Assembly (NCBI GenBank): GCA_041676705.1
Contig: JBAYRL010000004.1
Location: 1 to 64,000, forward strand
Direction of reading: 5' to 3'
From: Acidimicrobiia bacterium
Lineage (GTDB): Bacteria; Actinomycetota; Acidimicrobiia; Acidimicrobiales; SKKL01
DNA: 64,000 bases
Position 1 is the first letter of the stretch, and the number at the start of each line of letters is the position of its first letter. Positions 1 through 8,373 of this stretch are shown one piece after another. The notes beneath the pieces are model-generated. The model saw only the letters and a program-made list of their open reading frames with translations. It did no database searches and was not told the origin of the DNA. A program made the position numbers and the translations under genes.

Positions 1-2
1 AC

Positions 3-2405
3 CAGCGCACCGCCCACAGGATCACATCACCCTGGAAATGGCGCCACTTGAAATCCGTCATCGTTCCGTCCGTCCAATCTCCGCCAAGCATGCTCAAGCT
101 TCACGATTTTTGCAACAGAGCCGAACTCCGCAACAGCAACGTTACACATCGAATCTTGGACTGTAGCGACGCGCATCACTTCTCGGGCTCAGATCAGCAC
201 ATGCGTCTCGGAGCGTGCCAGACCTGGCTCAACACGACTCCAACCCTTGCTGGCCTTGCGTACGCGATTGAAGAGTTCGAGCACCGCGTCTTTGTCGGAC
301 TCGAACCACCCGCGCTCGCAAGAATGCGGAAGAACCCGGAGCGGTTCATAGAGAGAATCCGGGTCGGTTCCGAACAGGAGGATCGCGATCTCTTCAGCCA
401 CGACCTCCCACTCAATCCCGGATTCGTTGCCGTCGTCGGGAACAAGGGTCAAGGCAAGTCCGCGCTCCTCGACTGCATCGCACTCGGCGGGAACTCGTCA
501 CGTAGTAGCGAGTTCGCCTTCCTGAGCCCCACTCGGTTCCTCAGTCCTCAGAACCAGAAGGTCGCGAGGGAGTATCACGCGGAACTCGTCTGGGCCACGG
601 GCACGGCACGGCAGGCCAAACTGAATCAACCACACGACAACGCGACCCCGGTGCTGGTCGAGTACCTGCCCCAGATGTTCGTCGAGCGAGTGTGCAACCT
701 TGACCAAGCGGCAGACGACGCAGACGAGTTCGAACGCGAGCTTCGTACAGTCCTCTTCACTCACATCCCGGAGGAGGAACGCGCTGGCGAGAAGACCTTC
801 GACGCCCTCTTGACCCAGAAGACTCGAACCTCCCAAGACGACCTGACGAGGCTCCGAGCAGAGCTGCGGACTGCGGTACGTGGTTATGTCGGGATCGCCG
901 CCTTCCGGGCAAGCAATCAAGCACCCGAAGTCCAGAGTCGTCTGGACCTCAAGCAGGCTGATATTGACGCGGCGAGGAAGGACCTCGAAACTGCCAAGGC
1001 CGCGCTCGCTGAGATGGACACTGCAAGCAAGGATGACGGGCACCTCGCTGGGCTGATGCAGCGCTCGGAGCAGATTGAGGCTTCGCGGTCTGAACTGGCG
1101 ACCCGCCGAAGTGCCAACGAACAGCAACAGGCCAAGTCACGCCAGCGGCTCAGCGGAATGGAAGCGATCGCTCACCGGACAGAAGCGATTCAAGCCGACG
1201 TTGCCTCGCTGAACAGCGAGGCGGAGGCCCTTCTTGGCGGTGGAAGAGCCGAGAGCCCCTATCTCCAGCTGACTGTCGACGCTGGGAGATACCAGACTTG
1301 GCGCGCGACCGAGGAAGAGTCTCTCGCCGCCCTGAAGCGAGAGCGCGATCAGATCGATCAGGACCTCGAAGTGCAGGAACAGGCGAGGCGCGAGAACGCA
1401 GATGCGCTCGCCGCGGCCGACAGTGCACGTGAACGCGCCCGACAACGAGTCCTCCAGTCAGAGGAACGGGTTGCGGCGCTTATAGGCGACGAGGATGACG
1501 AGGAGTCTCATGCTGGACTCTCATCCTTGCTACGCCGTATCGGCGAAGCGCCGACGAAGATGTCTGAACTGCGTGACGAGATCATGCTGTGTTCACGCCG
1601 CGTCCACGAAGCACTGGAAGCGCAGTTGCGCGCGGTTGAGAGTCTGTACACTCCGGCGTCCACGTTCATCGCACAGTCCGATGTGGTCAAGAACGCAGGA
1701 CTTGAGTTCAACGCCGAACTACGTATTCTCCCCGGATGGAGGAGTGTCGCAGCCGGCTTGGACGGGCGCAAGAACGGCGAGTTCTCCGACTGGCTTATCG
1801 ACCTTCCACAGCGCGTTGAGGACACGAGCTGGGACCAGCTCGCGGCCCAACTCCATGAGGCATTCGAGCGTTTAGAGCACGAACGCGGAGAAGCAGGGGG
1901 CGAGTACCGGAACCCAGCAACCGCACTCCGCAGCAACACGACGATCGACGATTTCCTACTGAGCATGTTCGACTTGTCCTGGCTGGAGGTCCGCTTCGGC
2001 CTCACTGGTGACGGGCTACCGCTCTCCCAGCTGTCACCCGGACAGCGTGGTCTCGTGCTCGCGCTGTTCTACCTTGTCGTGGACCGGAGAACTACTCCGT
2101 TGTTGCTGGATCAACCTGAGGAGAACCTCGACAACGAGACCATCGCGTCCAAGCTCGTACCAGCAATTCATGAAGCCGCAGGACGCCGACAGACGATCGT
2201 CGTTACTCACAACGCCAACCTCGCCGTCGTCGGTGATGCCGACCAGATCGTGCACTGCCAAATGAACGATCGACGCTTCACGGTAAGCAGTGGAAGCATC
2301 GCCGAACTCGACGTGGCGAAGTTCGCGCTCAACATCCTCGAAGGAACCAAGCCAGCGTTCGACAATCGGCGACACAAATACGAAGCGTTCCCCGAGCTGT
2401 CCTGA
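3..2405 (+). CDS. TrlF-like PHP/SMC-type ATPase, 3' part of gene
   Basis: The frame is open to the left edge, so the gene begins outside the window; the TTG at 48 is only the first possible internal start. Counting from that TTG, residues about 36-95 contain a CSDAHH motif like the end of a PHP metal-dependent phosphoesterase domain. Residues 128-140 hold a Walker A loop (GNKGQGKS). Residues about 240-540 are Glu/Arg/Ala-rich and probably coiled coil. The C-terminus carries an LSPGQRG signature, a Walker B-like LLLDQPEENLDN and a VVTHNANLAVVGDADQ switch, as in SMC/RecN-like ABC ATPases. This order matches proteins called TrlF family AAA-like ATPases, which are often found in accessory or defence-associated regions. 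That it acts in defence is inference. Codon use is visibly more GC-rich than in genes to the right, consistent with transfer. Confidence 0.75.
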   Translation, partial: QRTAHRITSPWKWRHLKSVIVPSVQSPPSMLKLHDFCNRAELRNSNVTHRILDCSDAHHFSGSDQHMRLGACQTWLNTTPTLAGLAYAIEEFEHRVFVGLEPPALARMRKNPERFIERIRVGSEQEDRDLFSHDLPLNPGFVAVVGNKGQGKSALLDCIALGGNSSRSSEFAFLSPTRFLSPQNQKVAREYHAELVWATGTARQAKLNQPHDNATPVLVEYLPQMFVERVCNLDQAADDADEFERELRTVLFTHIPEEERAGEKTFDALLTQKTRTSQDDLTRLRAELRTAVRGYVGIAAFRASNQAPEVQSRLDLKQADIDAARKDLETAKAALAEMDTASKDDGHLAGLMQRSEQIEASRSELATRRSANEQQQAKSRQRLSGMEAIAHRTEAIQADVASLNSEAEALLGGGRAESPYLQLTVDAGRYQTWRATEEESLAALKRERDQIDQDLEVQEQARRENADALAAADSARERARQRVLQSEERVAALIGDEDDEESHAGLSSLLRRIGEAPTKMSELRDEIMLCSRRVHEALEAQLRAVESLYTPASTFIAQSDVVKNAGLEFNAELRILPGWRSVAAGLDGRKNGEFSDWLIDLPQRVEDTSWDQLAAQLHEAFERLEHERGEAGGEYRNPATALRSNTTIDDFLLSMFDLSWLEVRFGLTGDGLPLSQLSPGQRGLVLALFYLVVDRRTTPLLLDQPEENLDNETIASKLVPAIHEAAGRRQTIVVTHNANLAVVGDADQIVHCQMNDRRFTVSSGSIAELDVAKFALNILEGTKPAFDNRRHKYEAFPELS

Positions 2406-2430
2406 TCCCTAGGTCTCCATGGCTTGTGTG

Positions 2431-2835
2431 TCACCGATGAGATGCGCTCGGCCCGCCGTCCATAATGACACCAGCCTCGACCAACGCTGCGCGTACGGCC
2501 TTGCGGTCTACACCCATCCGACGAGCGATCGCCCTCATCGAGACTCCCGCTCGGGCGAGGCGCACAGCCTCGGCTCTCTCGTCGGGGCAGAGCCCTGGGC
2601 GGCGGCTCGGCACGTTGCGACGGCGGAGGTGGGAGAACACGGTGGAGCGGTGGATGCCATACCGTTCGGCTAGGGACTTCACACTCATCCCGGCCAGGTA
2701 GTCACCGACGAGCCGGTCCACCTCGGAGGCGGTGAGAAAAGTTTGAGCCGTCTCGATAGTCCTCACGACAGGCCCCCGATCATCCCTCGGAGCGCCACTC
2801 TGGGGCCGTCTGGACACCTGATAGACGCCTCGCAA
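2431..2835 (-). CDS. Double helix-turn-helix protein, recombinase-associated type
   Basis: A 134-residue protein with two HTH units: about residues 50-72 (MSVKSLAERYGIHRSTV) and about 98-120 (VSMRAIARRMGVDRKAV). Such short proteins with a preceding IETAQTFLTASEVD-like segment are common in actinobacteria next to serine recombinases, or as what remains of a Hin-type DNA-binding end. No catalytic recombinase domain is present here. The listed start is a TTG; a GTG about 6 codons in (VSRRP) and another at VVRTIE are equally possible. It converges with the ATPase gene, leaving 25 bp between stops. It probably binds DNA. Whether it regulates the element or is a recombinase remnant cannot be decided from this window. 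Confidence 0.65.
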   Translation of the reverse strand: MRGVYQVSRRPQSGAPRDDRGPVVRTIETAQTFLTASEVDRLVGDYLAGMSVKSLAERYGIHRSTVFSHLRRRNVPSRRPGLCPDERAEAVRLARAGVSMRAIARRMGVDRKAVRAALVEAGVIMDGGPSASHR

Positions 2836-3051
2836 CAGGCGGTTGACCAGGGTTTTTGTCTTGGGGACAAAGTTGCCAAACGTGCTACTTAGGCACCCTC
2901 AACATGCCAAGTTAGAACTGATACCAAGGTCTACCATGGGCAGTATTACAAGTGCGCGTAGAGCGCCGTCGCTACTGATAACGACACCGAGCCGGACATG
3001 GTTCTCGAGCGCTAATGGCCGGTCATGGTGTGACAAGTGCTTCTTGAAGGG

Positions 3052-3140
3052 TTGAGGCGAAGCCGCCTAAACTAAACATCGTTAGCCCCGTGTGGACCGC
3101 TGGCTTTTAGCCAAGTTGCCGGGGCTGTGACTTTTTTAGG
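3052..3140 (+). ncRNA. Candidate structured RNA or leader
   Basis: Reading the plus strand, AGGCG-AAGC-CGCCT forms a short hairpin. It is followed by a second element in which GCCCCG pairs with CGGGGC, enclosing TGGCT-TTT-AGCCA. A T-run follows six bases after the outer stem, then GGGGGAGGAAAC and an ATG. The arrangement resembles a leader with an attenuator or a small RNA followed by a translated peptide. I do not recognise the RNA family. The T-run is not flush with the stem, so simple intrinsic termination is only one reading. Confidence 0.25.
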
Positions 3141-3152
3141 GGGAGGAAACTT

Positions 3153-3194
3153 ATGTCCGGCGGGTGGGTTGACTCTTGGTTGGGCTCTAGCTAA
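3153..3194 (+). CDS. Possible 13-residue leader or small peptide
   Basis: ATG to TAA gives 13 residues with two tryptophans (MSGGWVDSWLGSS). The only argument for translation is the excellent ribosome-binding site GGGGGAGGAAAC about 3 bases before the ATG, which is better than that of most real genes in this window. There is no same-strand gene immediately downstream, since the next genes are on the minus strand. A classical attenuation role is therefore not supported. Confidence 0.25.
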   Translation: MSGGWVDSWLGSS

Positions 3195-3316
3195 ACCGCT
3201 ACCGCAGCAGGAGCGAAAGCCGTAAATACAGACAATTAAACCGTGTATATGTGCAGGTGCCTAGGTTGTGATTACGGTTCGTTCTCCGGCAGCGTCATTC
3301 GCCACCCAAGCTTGTA

Positions 3317-3820
3317 CTACTCTAAATGTTTTGTTTCATTACTCACTAGGTCGTAGAGTTCGGCGCTAAAAGCCACTACATAACACTCTTCAACCTGAGT
3401 TTCGGCGGTAGCTAGAGTAGAAACTGCTACGGCCACGGCGTCGCTAAGCGGCCAGCCGTACACTCCGGTTGAAATCAGCGGAAACGCTATCGATGAAACC
3501 CCCAACTCATCCGCCACCACCAAAGAGCTTCGGTAACAATCCACTAGCAGGTCGCGATCGCGGTTCCCAGCCGCATAGTTGGGCCCCACAGTGTGAATAA
3601 CCCAGCGGGCCGCCAGCTCTCCAGCGGTAGTCCAACCCGCTTGGCCGGTCGGTAATCCGTTGGGAAAGCGACGAATGCAATCTTCCAAAATTGCGGGGCC
3701 TCCAGCTGCGTGAATCGCCCCATCTACCCCGCCACCTCCTCGCATGGCCTCATTGGCGGCGTTCACTATGGCATCAGTAGCAATAGCTGTTATGTCTCCA
3801 AGGCGAGCATAAAGCTGCAT
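3317..3820 (-). CDS. Macro-domain protein, ADP-ribose/O-acetyl-ADP-ribose deacetylase-like
   Basis: A single macro domain fills the 167-residue protein. Visible family motifs are the N-terminal GDIT, AIVNAANEAMRGGGGVDGAIH (the ADP-ribose-binding Asn and Gly-rich loop) and, towards the C-terminus, FPLISTGVYGWP. Bacterial relatives (YmdB/MacroD type) hydrolyse O-acetyl-ADP-ribose or remove ADP-ribose from proteins. The start at 3820 is chosen because GGAGGAGG lies 5 bases upstream; a further 14 in-frame codons upstream lack such a site. It is the last gene of a three-gene minus-strand operon, 51 bp after the GH65 stop. Why it is tied to disaccharide phosphorolysis is unclear. Confidence 0.85.
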   Translation of the reverse strand: MQLYARLGDITAIATDAIVNAANEAMRGGGGVDGAIHAAGGPAILEDCIRRFPNGLPTGQAGWTTAGELAARWVIHTVGPNYAAGNRDRDLLVDCYRSSLVVADELGVSSIAFPLISTGVYGWPLSDAVAVAVSTLATAETQVEECYVVAFSAELYDLVSNETKHLE

Positions 3821-3871
3821 TCGAACCTCCTCCACCCCCCAGTCGCAACCACCGATTCGCAACTACGGCGG

Positions 3872-6307
3872 CTACCAAACGTCCGGGTATTCTGGCTCCA
3901 CTTCCCGAGGGGTCGCTTGTTCCGTCCCATCGGCCAGGGGTGCCAAATCCTTGGCAAAAGGCTGTCGTCCAGCCGGCTGTTCAGGCGGTGGCAGCAGCGG
4001 AATTCGCTTCTCCATCGGCACGATCAAAGGCTCGTCGCAGTTCACCACCACATCATCCCCATAGAGACGCAGCGGCACCGTTTTATCGCGCTGGTTAGGA
4101 AGTTCTAAGCGCACCTCATCATGGTTTATGCTCACCTGCAACCGAGCCCCACGCCAACGCAGACCAAAGCCAAGCGAGGTGATGCGATCTGGTAACGCCG
4201 GCGACAACGAAATCGTCTCACCGTGCTCACGCAAACCACCAAAACCCTCCACCAGCACTGTCCAAGCACCAGCTAACGACGAAATATGAAGACCGTCTTG
4301 CGTGTTGTGCTGCAAGTCGGCCAAATCCATAAGCGCTGCTTCCCGTAAGTATTCATAGGCCAGGTCCAGGTGCCCCACTTCGGCACACATAACTGCCTGT
4401 GTACAGGCCGACAACGATGAGTCTCGTACCGTTATTCGTTCGTAATAATCGACGTTGCGGGCCTTTTGTTCTGGCGTGAAATTCTCACCACACCATTGCA
4501 TCGCCAACACCAAATCGGCCTGTTTCACCGTCTGCGTGCGATAAAGCTGAAAATAAGGGGCGTGGAGCATCAAAGGATAGCGACCAAGCGACGCTTCAAA
4601 ATCCCATTCGGCATAACGAGTGAAATTTTCACACTGGGGATGTACGCCTAGTTCCTCATCGTAGGGAATGTACATACTCTTAGCCGCCGCCCGCCACGAT
4701 TCAATCTCGTCTTCGGTAACACCAAGATCCAAAGCCCGTTTCGCCTGGCGACCACAAGCAGCCGCCGCGATCCGCAGATTGCGCGCCGCCATCATGTTGG
4801 TGAAAACGTTGTCGTCGACCACTCCGGTGTATTCATCAGGGCCAGTCACACCGTCGATATGGCGCAATCCGTCACGGTCCAGATGTGAGATCGACATCCA
4901 CATCCGAGCGGTTTCCACGATCACATCAATACCGCATTCACGCTCAAGCTCATTATCGCCAGTCACCCGACGGTAGTCTTCAAAAGCGCTGGCGATATCG
5001 GCATTAAGGTGAAGCGCTGCCGTACCGGCTGGCCAATAAGCACCGGTTTCATCGCCGTTAATGGTCCGCCAAGGGAAAGCGGCACCACGAAGGTGCAATG
5101 TAGCCGCCCGATGTTTGGCCTGCGGCAAGGTTGATGCCCGCCAACGTAAGGCATCCGCAGCGGCGCGTGGATGCGTCATGATAAGCAACGGCAGCACAAA
5201 AGCTTCGGTGTCCCAAAAACAGTGCCCGTCATAACCAGGTCCGGTTAAACCCTTGGCCGCAATCCCCCGCCGCTCGGCCCGTGCTCCGGCTTGCAAGGTA
5301 TGAAAGGTGCCAAAACGAACCGCCTGTTGCAGTTCCAAAGCCCCTTCAACCTGTACATCCGCGACATCCCAAAACTCATCGAGATAGCGGCGTTGTTCAC
5401 TAGCGATACCGTCCCAGCCGGTAAACATCGCTCCATCTAAAGCCGCCGCCACTTGGTCTCGTAATGCCGGGGTCGAACGAGTTGCTGACCATCCATAGCC
5501 CACGAACTTGGTGATAGTCAGGTCTTCGCCTTCGGCCAGATCAGCAATAACAGTGAATCTGGCCCAATCATCAAACGCTTCGGTGGAAGTAAAGGTTGTC
5601 AGCGGCGTGTCAACGTTATGGCGCATGGCCGCGGCAACGGTGAGACCGCTGGCTCGGGTTCGATGGATGAGCATGGCGTTACCATCAGCGCCTTCGCTCG
5701 ATATCACCTCGAGGGGTTGATCCAGCGCCGCTGCCACCCGAGGGTCGTTACTTGTGGTCACCGGAGGGGCCTCATTCGCCACAAGTTCTGATTGCAAGGT
5801 AATACGCGTCGGCCCATCAAGAGCCGTAACTTGATAACGGATCGCAACCAGAGCGCGATGAGTAAACGACACGAGACGGGTCGATTCAACCCGAACAGTT
5901 CTTCCAGCTGGTGAAGTCCAGGTGACATGACGTTTCAGGGTGCCAGCACGCATGTCTAGCACCCGCCGGTGGTCTTCAATGGTGCCGTAACGAACATCAA
6001 AAGGAGAATCGTCAACCATCAGGCGAATAAGCTTGCCGTTGGTAACGTTGACCACCGTTTGCCCGGTTTCGGGGTACCCATAGCCCGCTTCGGCATAGGG
6101 TAATGGCCGTTCTTCATAGAAGCCGCCGAGGTAGGTACCTGGTATCGCCGATGGTTCGCCCTCATCAAAGTTTCCGCGTAAGCCAATGTGGCCATTTGAG
6201 AGGGCAAATACCGATTCGGTCTGGCCGAGTTTGGTTAGATCAACTCGTCGTTCGGTGATTGTCCAGGGTTCCGGTTGGAAGCGTAAGCGTGAATCGGAAA
6301 CCTTCAT
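3872..6307 (-). CDS. Glycoside hydrolase family 65 phosphorylase (maltose/trehalose/kojibiose type)
   Basis: 811 residues, a normal GH65 length. An N-terminal beta-sandwich (about 1-290) begins with PEPWTITERRVDLTKLGQTES and SNGHIGLRGNFDEG. The (alpha/alpha)6 barrel carries KGLTGPGYDGHCFWDTE (about 352-367) and the catalytic acid in GVTGPDEY (Glu492). The family uses phosphate to split alpha-glucobioses, giving beta-glucose-1-phosphate. The overlapping upstream beta-phosphoglucomutase gene would turn that into glucose-6-phosphate, as in the Rv3400-Rv3401 arrangement of mycobacteria. The ATG overlaps the PGM stop by four bases, indicating translational coupling. The exact disaccharide (maltose, trehalose, kojibiose or nigerose) cannot be read from the sequence. 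Confidence 0.9.
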   Translation of the reverse strand: MKVSDSRLRFQPEPWTITERRVDLTKLGQTESVFALSNGHIGLRGNFDEGEPSAIPGTYLGGFYEERPLPYAEAGYGYPETGQTVVNVTNGKLIRLMVDDSPFDVRYGTIEDHRRVLDMRAGTLKRHVTWTSPAGRTVRVESTRLVSFTHRALVAIRYQVTALDGPTRITLQSELVANEAPPVTTSNDPRVAAALDQPLEVISSEGADGNAMLIHRTRASGLTVAAAMRHNVDTPLTTFTSTEAFDDWARFTVIADLAEGEDLTITKFVGYGWSATRSTPALRDQVAAALDGAMFTGWDGIASEQRRYLDEFWDVADVQVEGALELQQAVRFGTFHTLQAGARAERRGIAAKGLTGPGYDGHCFWDTEAFVLPLLIMTHPRAAADALRWRASTLPQAKHRAATLHLRGAAFPWRTINGDETGAYWPAGTAALHLNADIASAFEDYRRVTGDNELERECGIDVIVETARMWMSISHLDRDGLRHIDGVTGPDEYTGVVDDNVFTNMMAARNLRIAAAACGRQAKRALDLGVTEDEIESWRAAAKSMYIPYDEELGVHPQCENFTRYAEWDFEASLGRYPLMLHAPYFQLYRTQTVKQADLVLAMQWCGENFTPEQKARNVDYYERITVRDSSLSACTQAVMCAEVGHLDLAYEYLREAALMDLADLQHNTQDGLHISSLAGAWTVLVEGFGGLREHGETISLSPALPDRITSLGFGLRWRGARLQVSINHDEVRLELPNQRDKTVPLRLYGDDVVVNCDEPLIVPMEKRIPLLPPPEQPAGRQPFAKDLAPLADGTEQATPREVEPEYPDVW

Positions 6308-7047
6308 ACCGAATCCAACATATACGCCACGTCCTTCACCACCACGTCGGCACCATTTTGGCGCAGCAGTTCTTCTTGATTAAGCCGATCAACTCCGACC
6401 ACCAAGGCAAAACCACCAGCTCGGCCAGCCTGAACACCAGAGAGAGCGTCCTCGAAAACGGCGGCCTGTTGCGGTTGAACCGACAATTGCTCGGCAGCAA
6501 ATAGATATGTGTCGGGGTACGGTTTTCCAGGCAATCCGTGTTCAAGGGCCACAATTCCATCCACTCGAACATCGAATAGATCGCTTATGCCAGCAGCTGA
6601 AAGTACCGAAACGGCATTAGCACTGCTTGAAACAACCGCCGTGACTAACCCGGCTTCGCGAATTTTTTGCACGTAGTCGATCGTGCCCTCAAAAACGGCC
6701 ACACCGCCATGTTCAATCATCTGTTGGACCAAGGTATTCTTGGCGTTTCCCACCCCAGTGATGGTGGCGGTTCCCGGTGGATCATCAGGCTGTCCTTCGG
6801 GAAGATTTATGCCTCGACTGACAAGGAAATCACGAACTCCATTAACACGGGGTTTACCGTCGACATAACGGGCGTAGTCTTCATCACTAAATGGTCTAAG
6901 ATCACTGCCGCTCGCTGCCGCTGCACTTTGCAGGAATTTGTCGAAGGTCTCTTTCCACGCCGTGGTATGCACCGTGGCGGTGTCGGTTAAGACCCCATCC
7001 ATATCGAATAAACAAGCTAACGTTCCGTCCGGCAATCCGAACAACAT
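6304..7047 (-). CDS. Beta-phosphoglucomutase, HAD superfamily
   Basis: Converts beta-glucose-1-phosphate to glucose-6-phosphate. HAD motif I is FDMDGVLTDTATVHTTAW (nucleophile Asp and acid/base Asp, with a V between them). Motif II is AVVSSSANA, and the C-terminal GKPYPDTYLFAAEQL and VFEDALSGVQAGRAGGF match the beta-PGM/GS-1 family. The start at 7047 is chosen because GAGGAGG stands a few bases upstream and the encoded protein then starts just before motif I. An open extension of 76 codons upstream looks non-coding. It heads the PGM-GH65-macro operon, and its promoter should lie between 7048 and the tRNA-Lys gene. Confidence 0.88.
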   Translation of the reverse strand: MLFGLPDGTLACLFDMDGVLTDTATVHTTAWKETFDKFLQSAAAASGSDLRPFSDEDYARYVDGKPRVNGVRDFLVSRGINLPEGQPDDPPGTATITGVGNAKNTLVQQMIEHGGVAVFEGTIDYVQKIREAGLVTAVVSSSANAVSVLSAAGISDLFDVRVDGIVALEHGLPGKPYPDTYLFAAEQLSVQPQQAAVFEDALSGVQAGRAGGFALVVGVDRLNQEELLRQNGADVVVKDVAYMLDSV

Positions 7048-7323
7048 GGCCTCCTCTTCAAGCTTTGCGCCGCGCCACTGGTGGTCACCTGACCATTTGC
7101 GCTCACGTGATTGTGCGCCCAAACCTGCATCTCGTGGAGTGTAACCAGCGCCAAAAGCATTAGGGCACCGAGCTGCTCGAACACTTTCTGACCAAGCTCT
7201 GGGGCAAGGAACCAAGGCTAATGCAGTTGCGTGGCCCGTTGAGCTTGGTGCGTGCACAAAATGGGCGCAGAGCAACTTCTCGCTATTAAGACCGGCGCGC
7301 TATGCTTGTTCATCCAGTTACAA

Positions 7324-7395
7324 GCGCCTCTAGCTCAATGGTAGAGCAACAGACTCTTAATCTGCAGGTTCCGGGTTCGAGTCCCGGGGGGCGTA
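7324..7395 (+). tRNA. tRNA-Lys (anticodon CTT)
   Basis: Cloverleaf readable by eye: acceptor GCGCCTC pairs with GGGGCGT with two G-U wobbles, a D arm GCTC...GAGC, an anticodon arm CAGA-CTCTTAA-TCTG (anticodon CTT) and a T arm CCGGG-TTCGAGT-CCCGG. Seventy-two bases with discriminator A; CCA is not encoded. Reads AAG codons. Confidence 0.93.
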
Positions 7396-7397
7396 CT

Positions 7398-7424
7398 AAA
7401 AAACCCGCTACACGGCGGGTTTTT
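7398..7424 (+). terminator. Rho-independent terminator after tRNA-Lys
   Basis: A-run, then CCCGC-TACACG-GCGGG stem-loop, then five T. It lies three bases after the tRNA discriminator, the usual place for tRNA transcript termination. Confidence 0.85.
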
Positions 7425-7645
7425 CTGTTTTGGCACTTAGTCTACCGTCGGGAACACACGGGCTAACACCGTTTATAGGCCAATCACTTACACGCGGCAT
7501 CGCGCCCAGTTCCCACACCGTGAGAATGTCTCGCCGAGAAGCGAAAGCAATGCCAACAGCAGCCGTTCTGCCCCATCCTCAAATCACGTAACTGGCGCAT
7601 TGGTTCGTCCAGGAATCACAACTTTCGACGCCCGCCAATTTCTTT

Positions 7646-8290
7646 TTGCTAGTTTCAACCCGTAACGCCGAGAAATTGGGGTCTACCAAATTGAACACTT
7701 TGCGAAAATTGTTGCTTTGTTCGCTCCTCGCAGGCGGCATGCTGTTGGGAGAAACCACGCTTCCGTTCAATCCCACGGCTGCCGCTCACCCAGGCCGAAC
7801 CGATGCCGACGGTTGTCACACTTGTCGTACCAACTGTGCCAGTTGGGGTCTACCAACGGGCGATTACCATTGCCATGAACCAGACCCACCCTCAGTTCAA
7901 CCACCAACAACAGCTCCACCGTCCCCAACACCTCTGCCCACTGACGAACAGAAAGGCGAAATCCGCCGCCTCTATCTGGCATATTTTGAACGCGAACCCG
8001 ATGCCGGTGGGACCAACTACTGGTCAGAGCTTTATGCACGAGGCCGAACCCTCTCAGCAATTTCCCTACAGTTCGCGCAGTCGAACGAATTCACTGAACG
8101 TTACGGCGATGTCAGCGATTCTGGATTCGTCACACTTGTTTACAACAACGTGCTGGATCGCAACCCTGACCACGCCGGACTTGCCTATTGGACGTCCATG
8201 ATGGCTGCTGGACGAACCCGAGGATGGGTAATGATTGGATTCTCTAATTCGGCTGAGTTCAAAGCGAAAACATCCAGCCTCCCCACATGA
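7646..8290 (+). CDS. Secreted protein with YHYH-like segment and DUF4214
   Basis: The N-terminus is basic then hydrophobic (LLLCSLLAGGMLLGE), consistent with a signal peptide. The mature start AHPGRTDADGCHTCRTNC followed by GDYHCHEP resembles the HSGRTD...GEYHYH segment of small secreted metal-binding-like proteins. A Pro/Thr linker follows, then about 110 residues of DUF4214: IRRLYLAYFEREPDAGG and a second YNNVLDRNPDHAGLAYW. DUF4214 is common in extracellular proteins and its function is not well defined. The start is uncertain: the first possible codon is a TTG, and a later TTG before NTLRKLL would shorten the protein by 15 residues. Confidence 0.7.
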   Translation: MLVSTRNAEKLGSTKLNTLRKLLLCSLLAGGMLLGETTLPFNPTAAAHPGRTDADGCHTCRTNCASWGLPTGDYHCHEPDPPSVQPPTTAPPSPTPLPTDEQKGEIRRLYLAYFEREPDAGGTNYWSELYARGRTLSAISLQFAQSNEFTERYGDVSDSGFVTLVYNNVLDRNPDHAGLAYWTSMMAAGRTRGWVMIGFSNSAEFKAKTSSLPT

Positions 8291-8373
8291 ATCGAAGCAA
8301 CCAACAAGCTCTAATCCACAGCCCAGCTGGGAATTCTGGAATGGCGAGTGACAGGAGAGAACCGCTGGGTTAT

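Larger units (their letters stand above)
2836..3316. other. Gene-poor stretch of about 480 bp
   Basis: No convincing protein gene beyond a 13-codon ORF at 3153-3194. The region holds a small perfect hairpin near 3056 (AGGCG/CGCCT), a longer hairpin bounded by GCCCCG and CGGGGC around 3091-3126, a run of six T at 3132-3137 and then a strong Shine-Dalgarno-like sequence. It separates the GC-rich accessory end on the left from the metabolic operon on the right, so it may contain the boundary of an inserted element. I saw no obvious attachment-site duplication. Confidence 0.5.

Noticed and set aside
498..1127. 209-codon minus-strand open frame inside the ATPase gene
   Set aside because: The plus-strand frame carries Walker and SMC motifs, the minus-strand translation has no recognisable domain and no start signal.
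2843..3055. 70-codon plus-strand open frame between the HTH gene and the hairpin region
   Set aside because: No ribosome-binding site, composition not protein-like, and it overlaps an apparent structured non-coding stretch.
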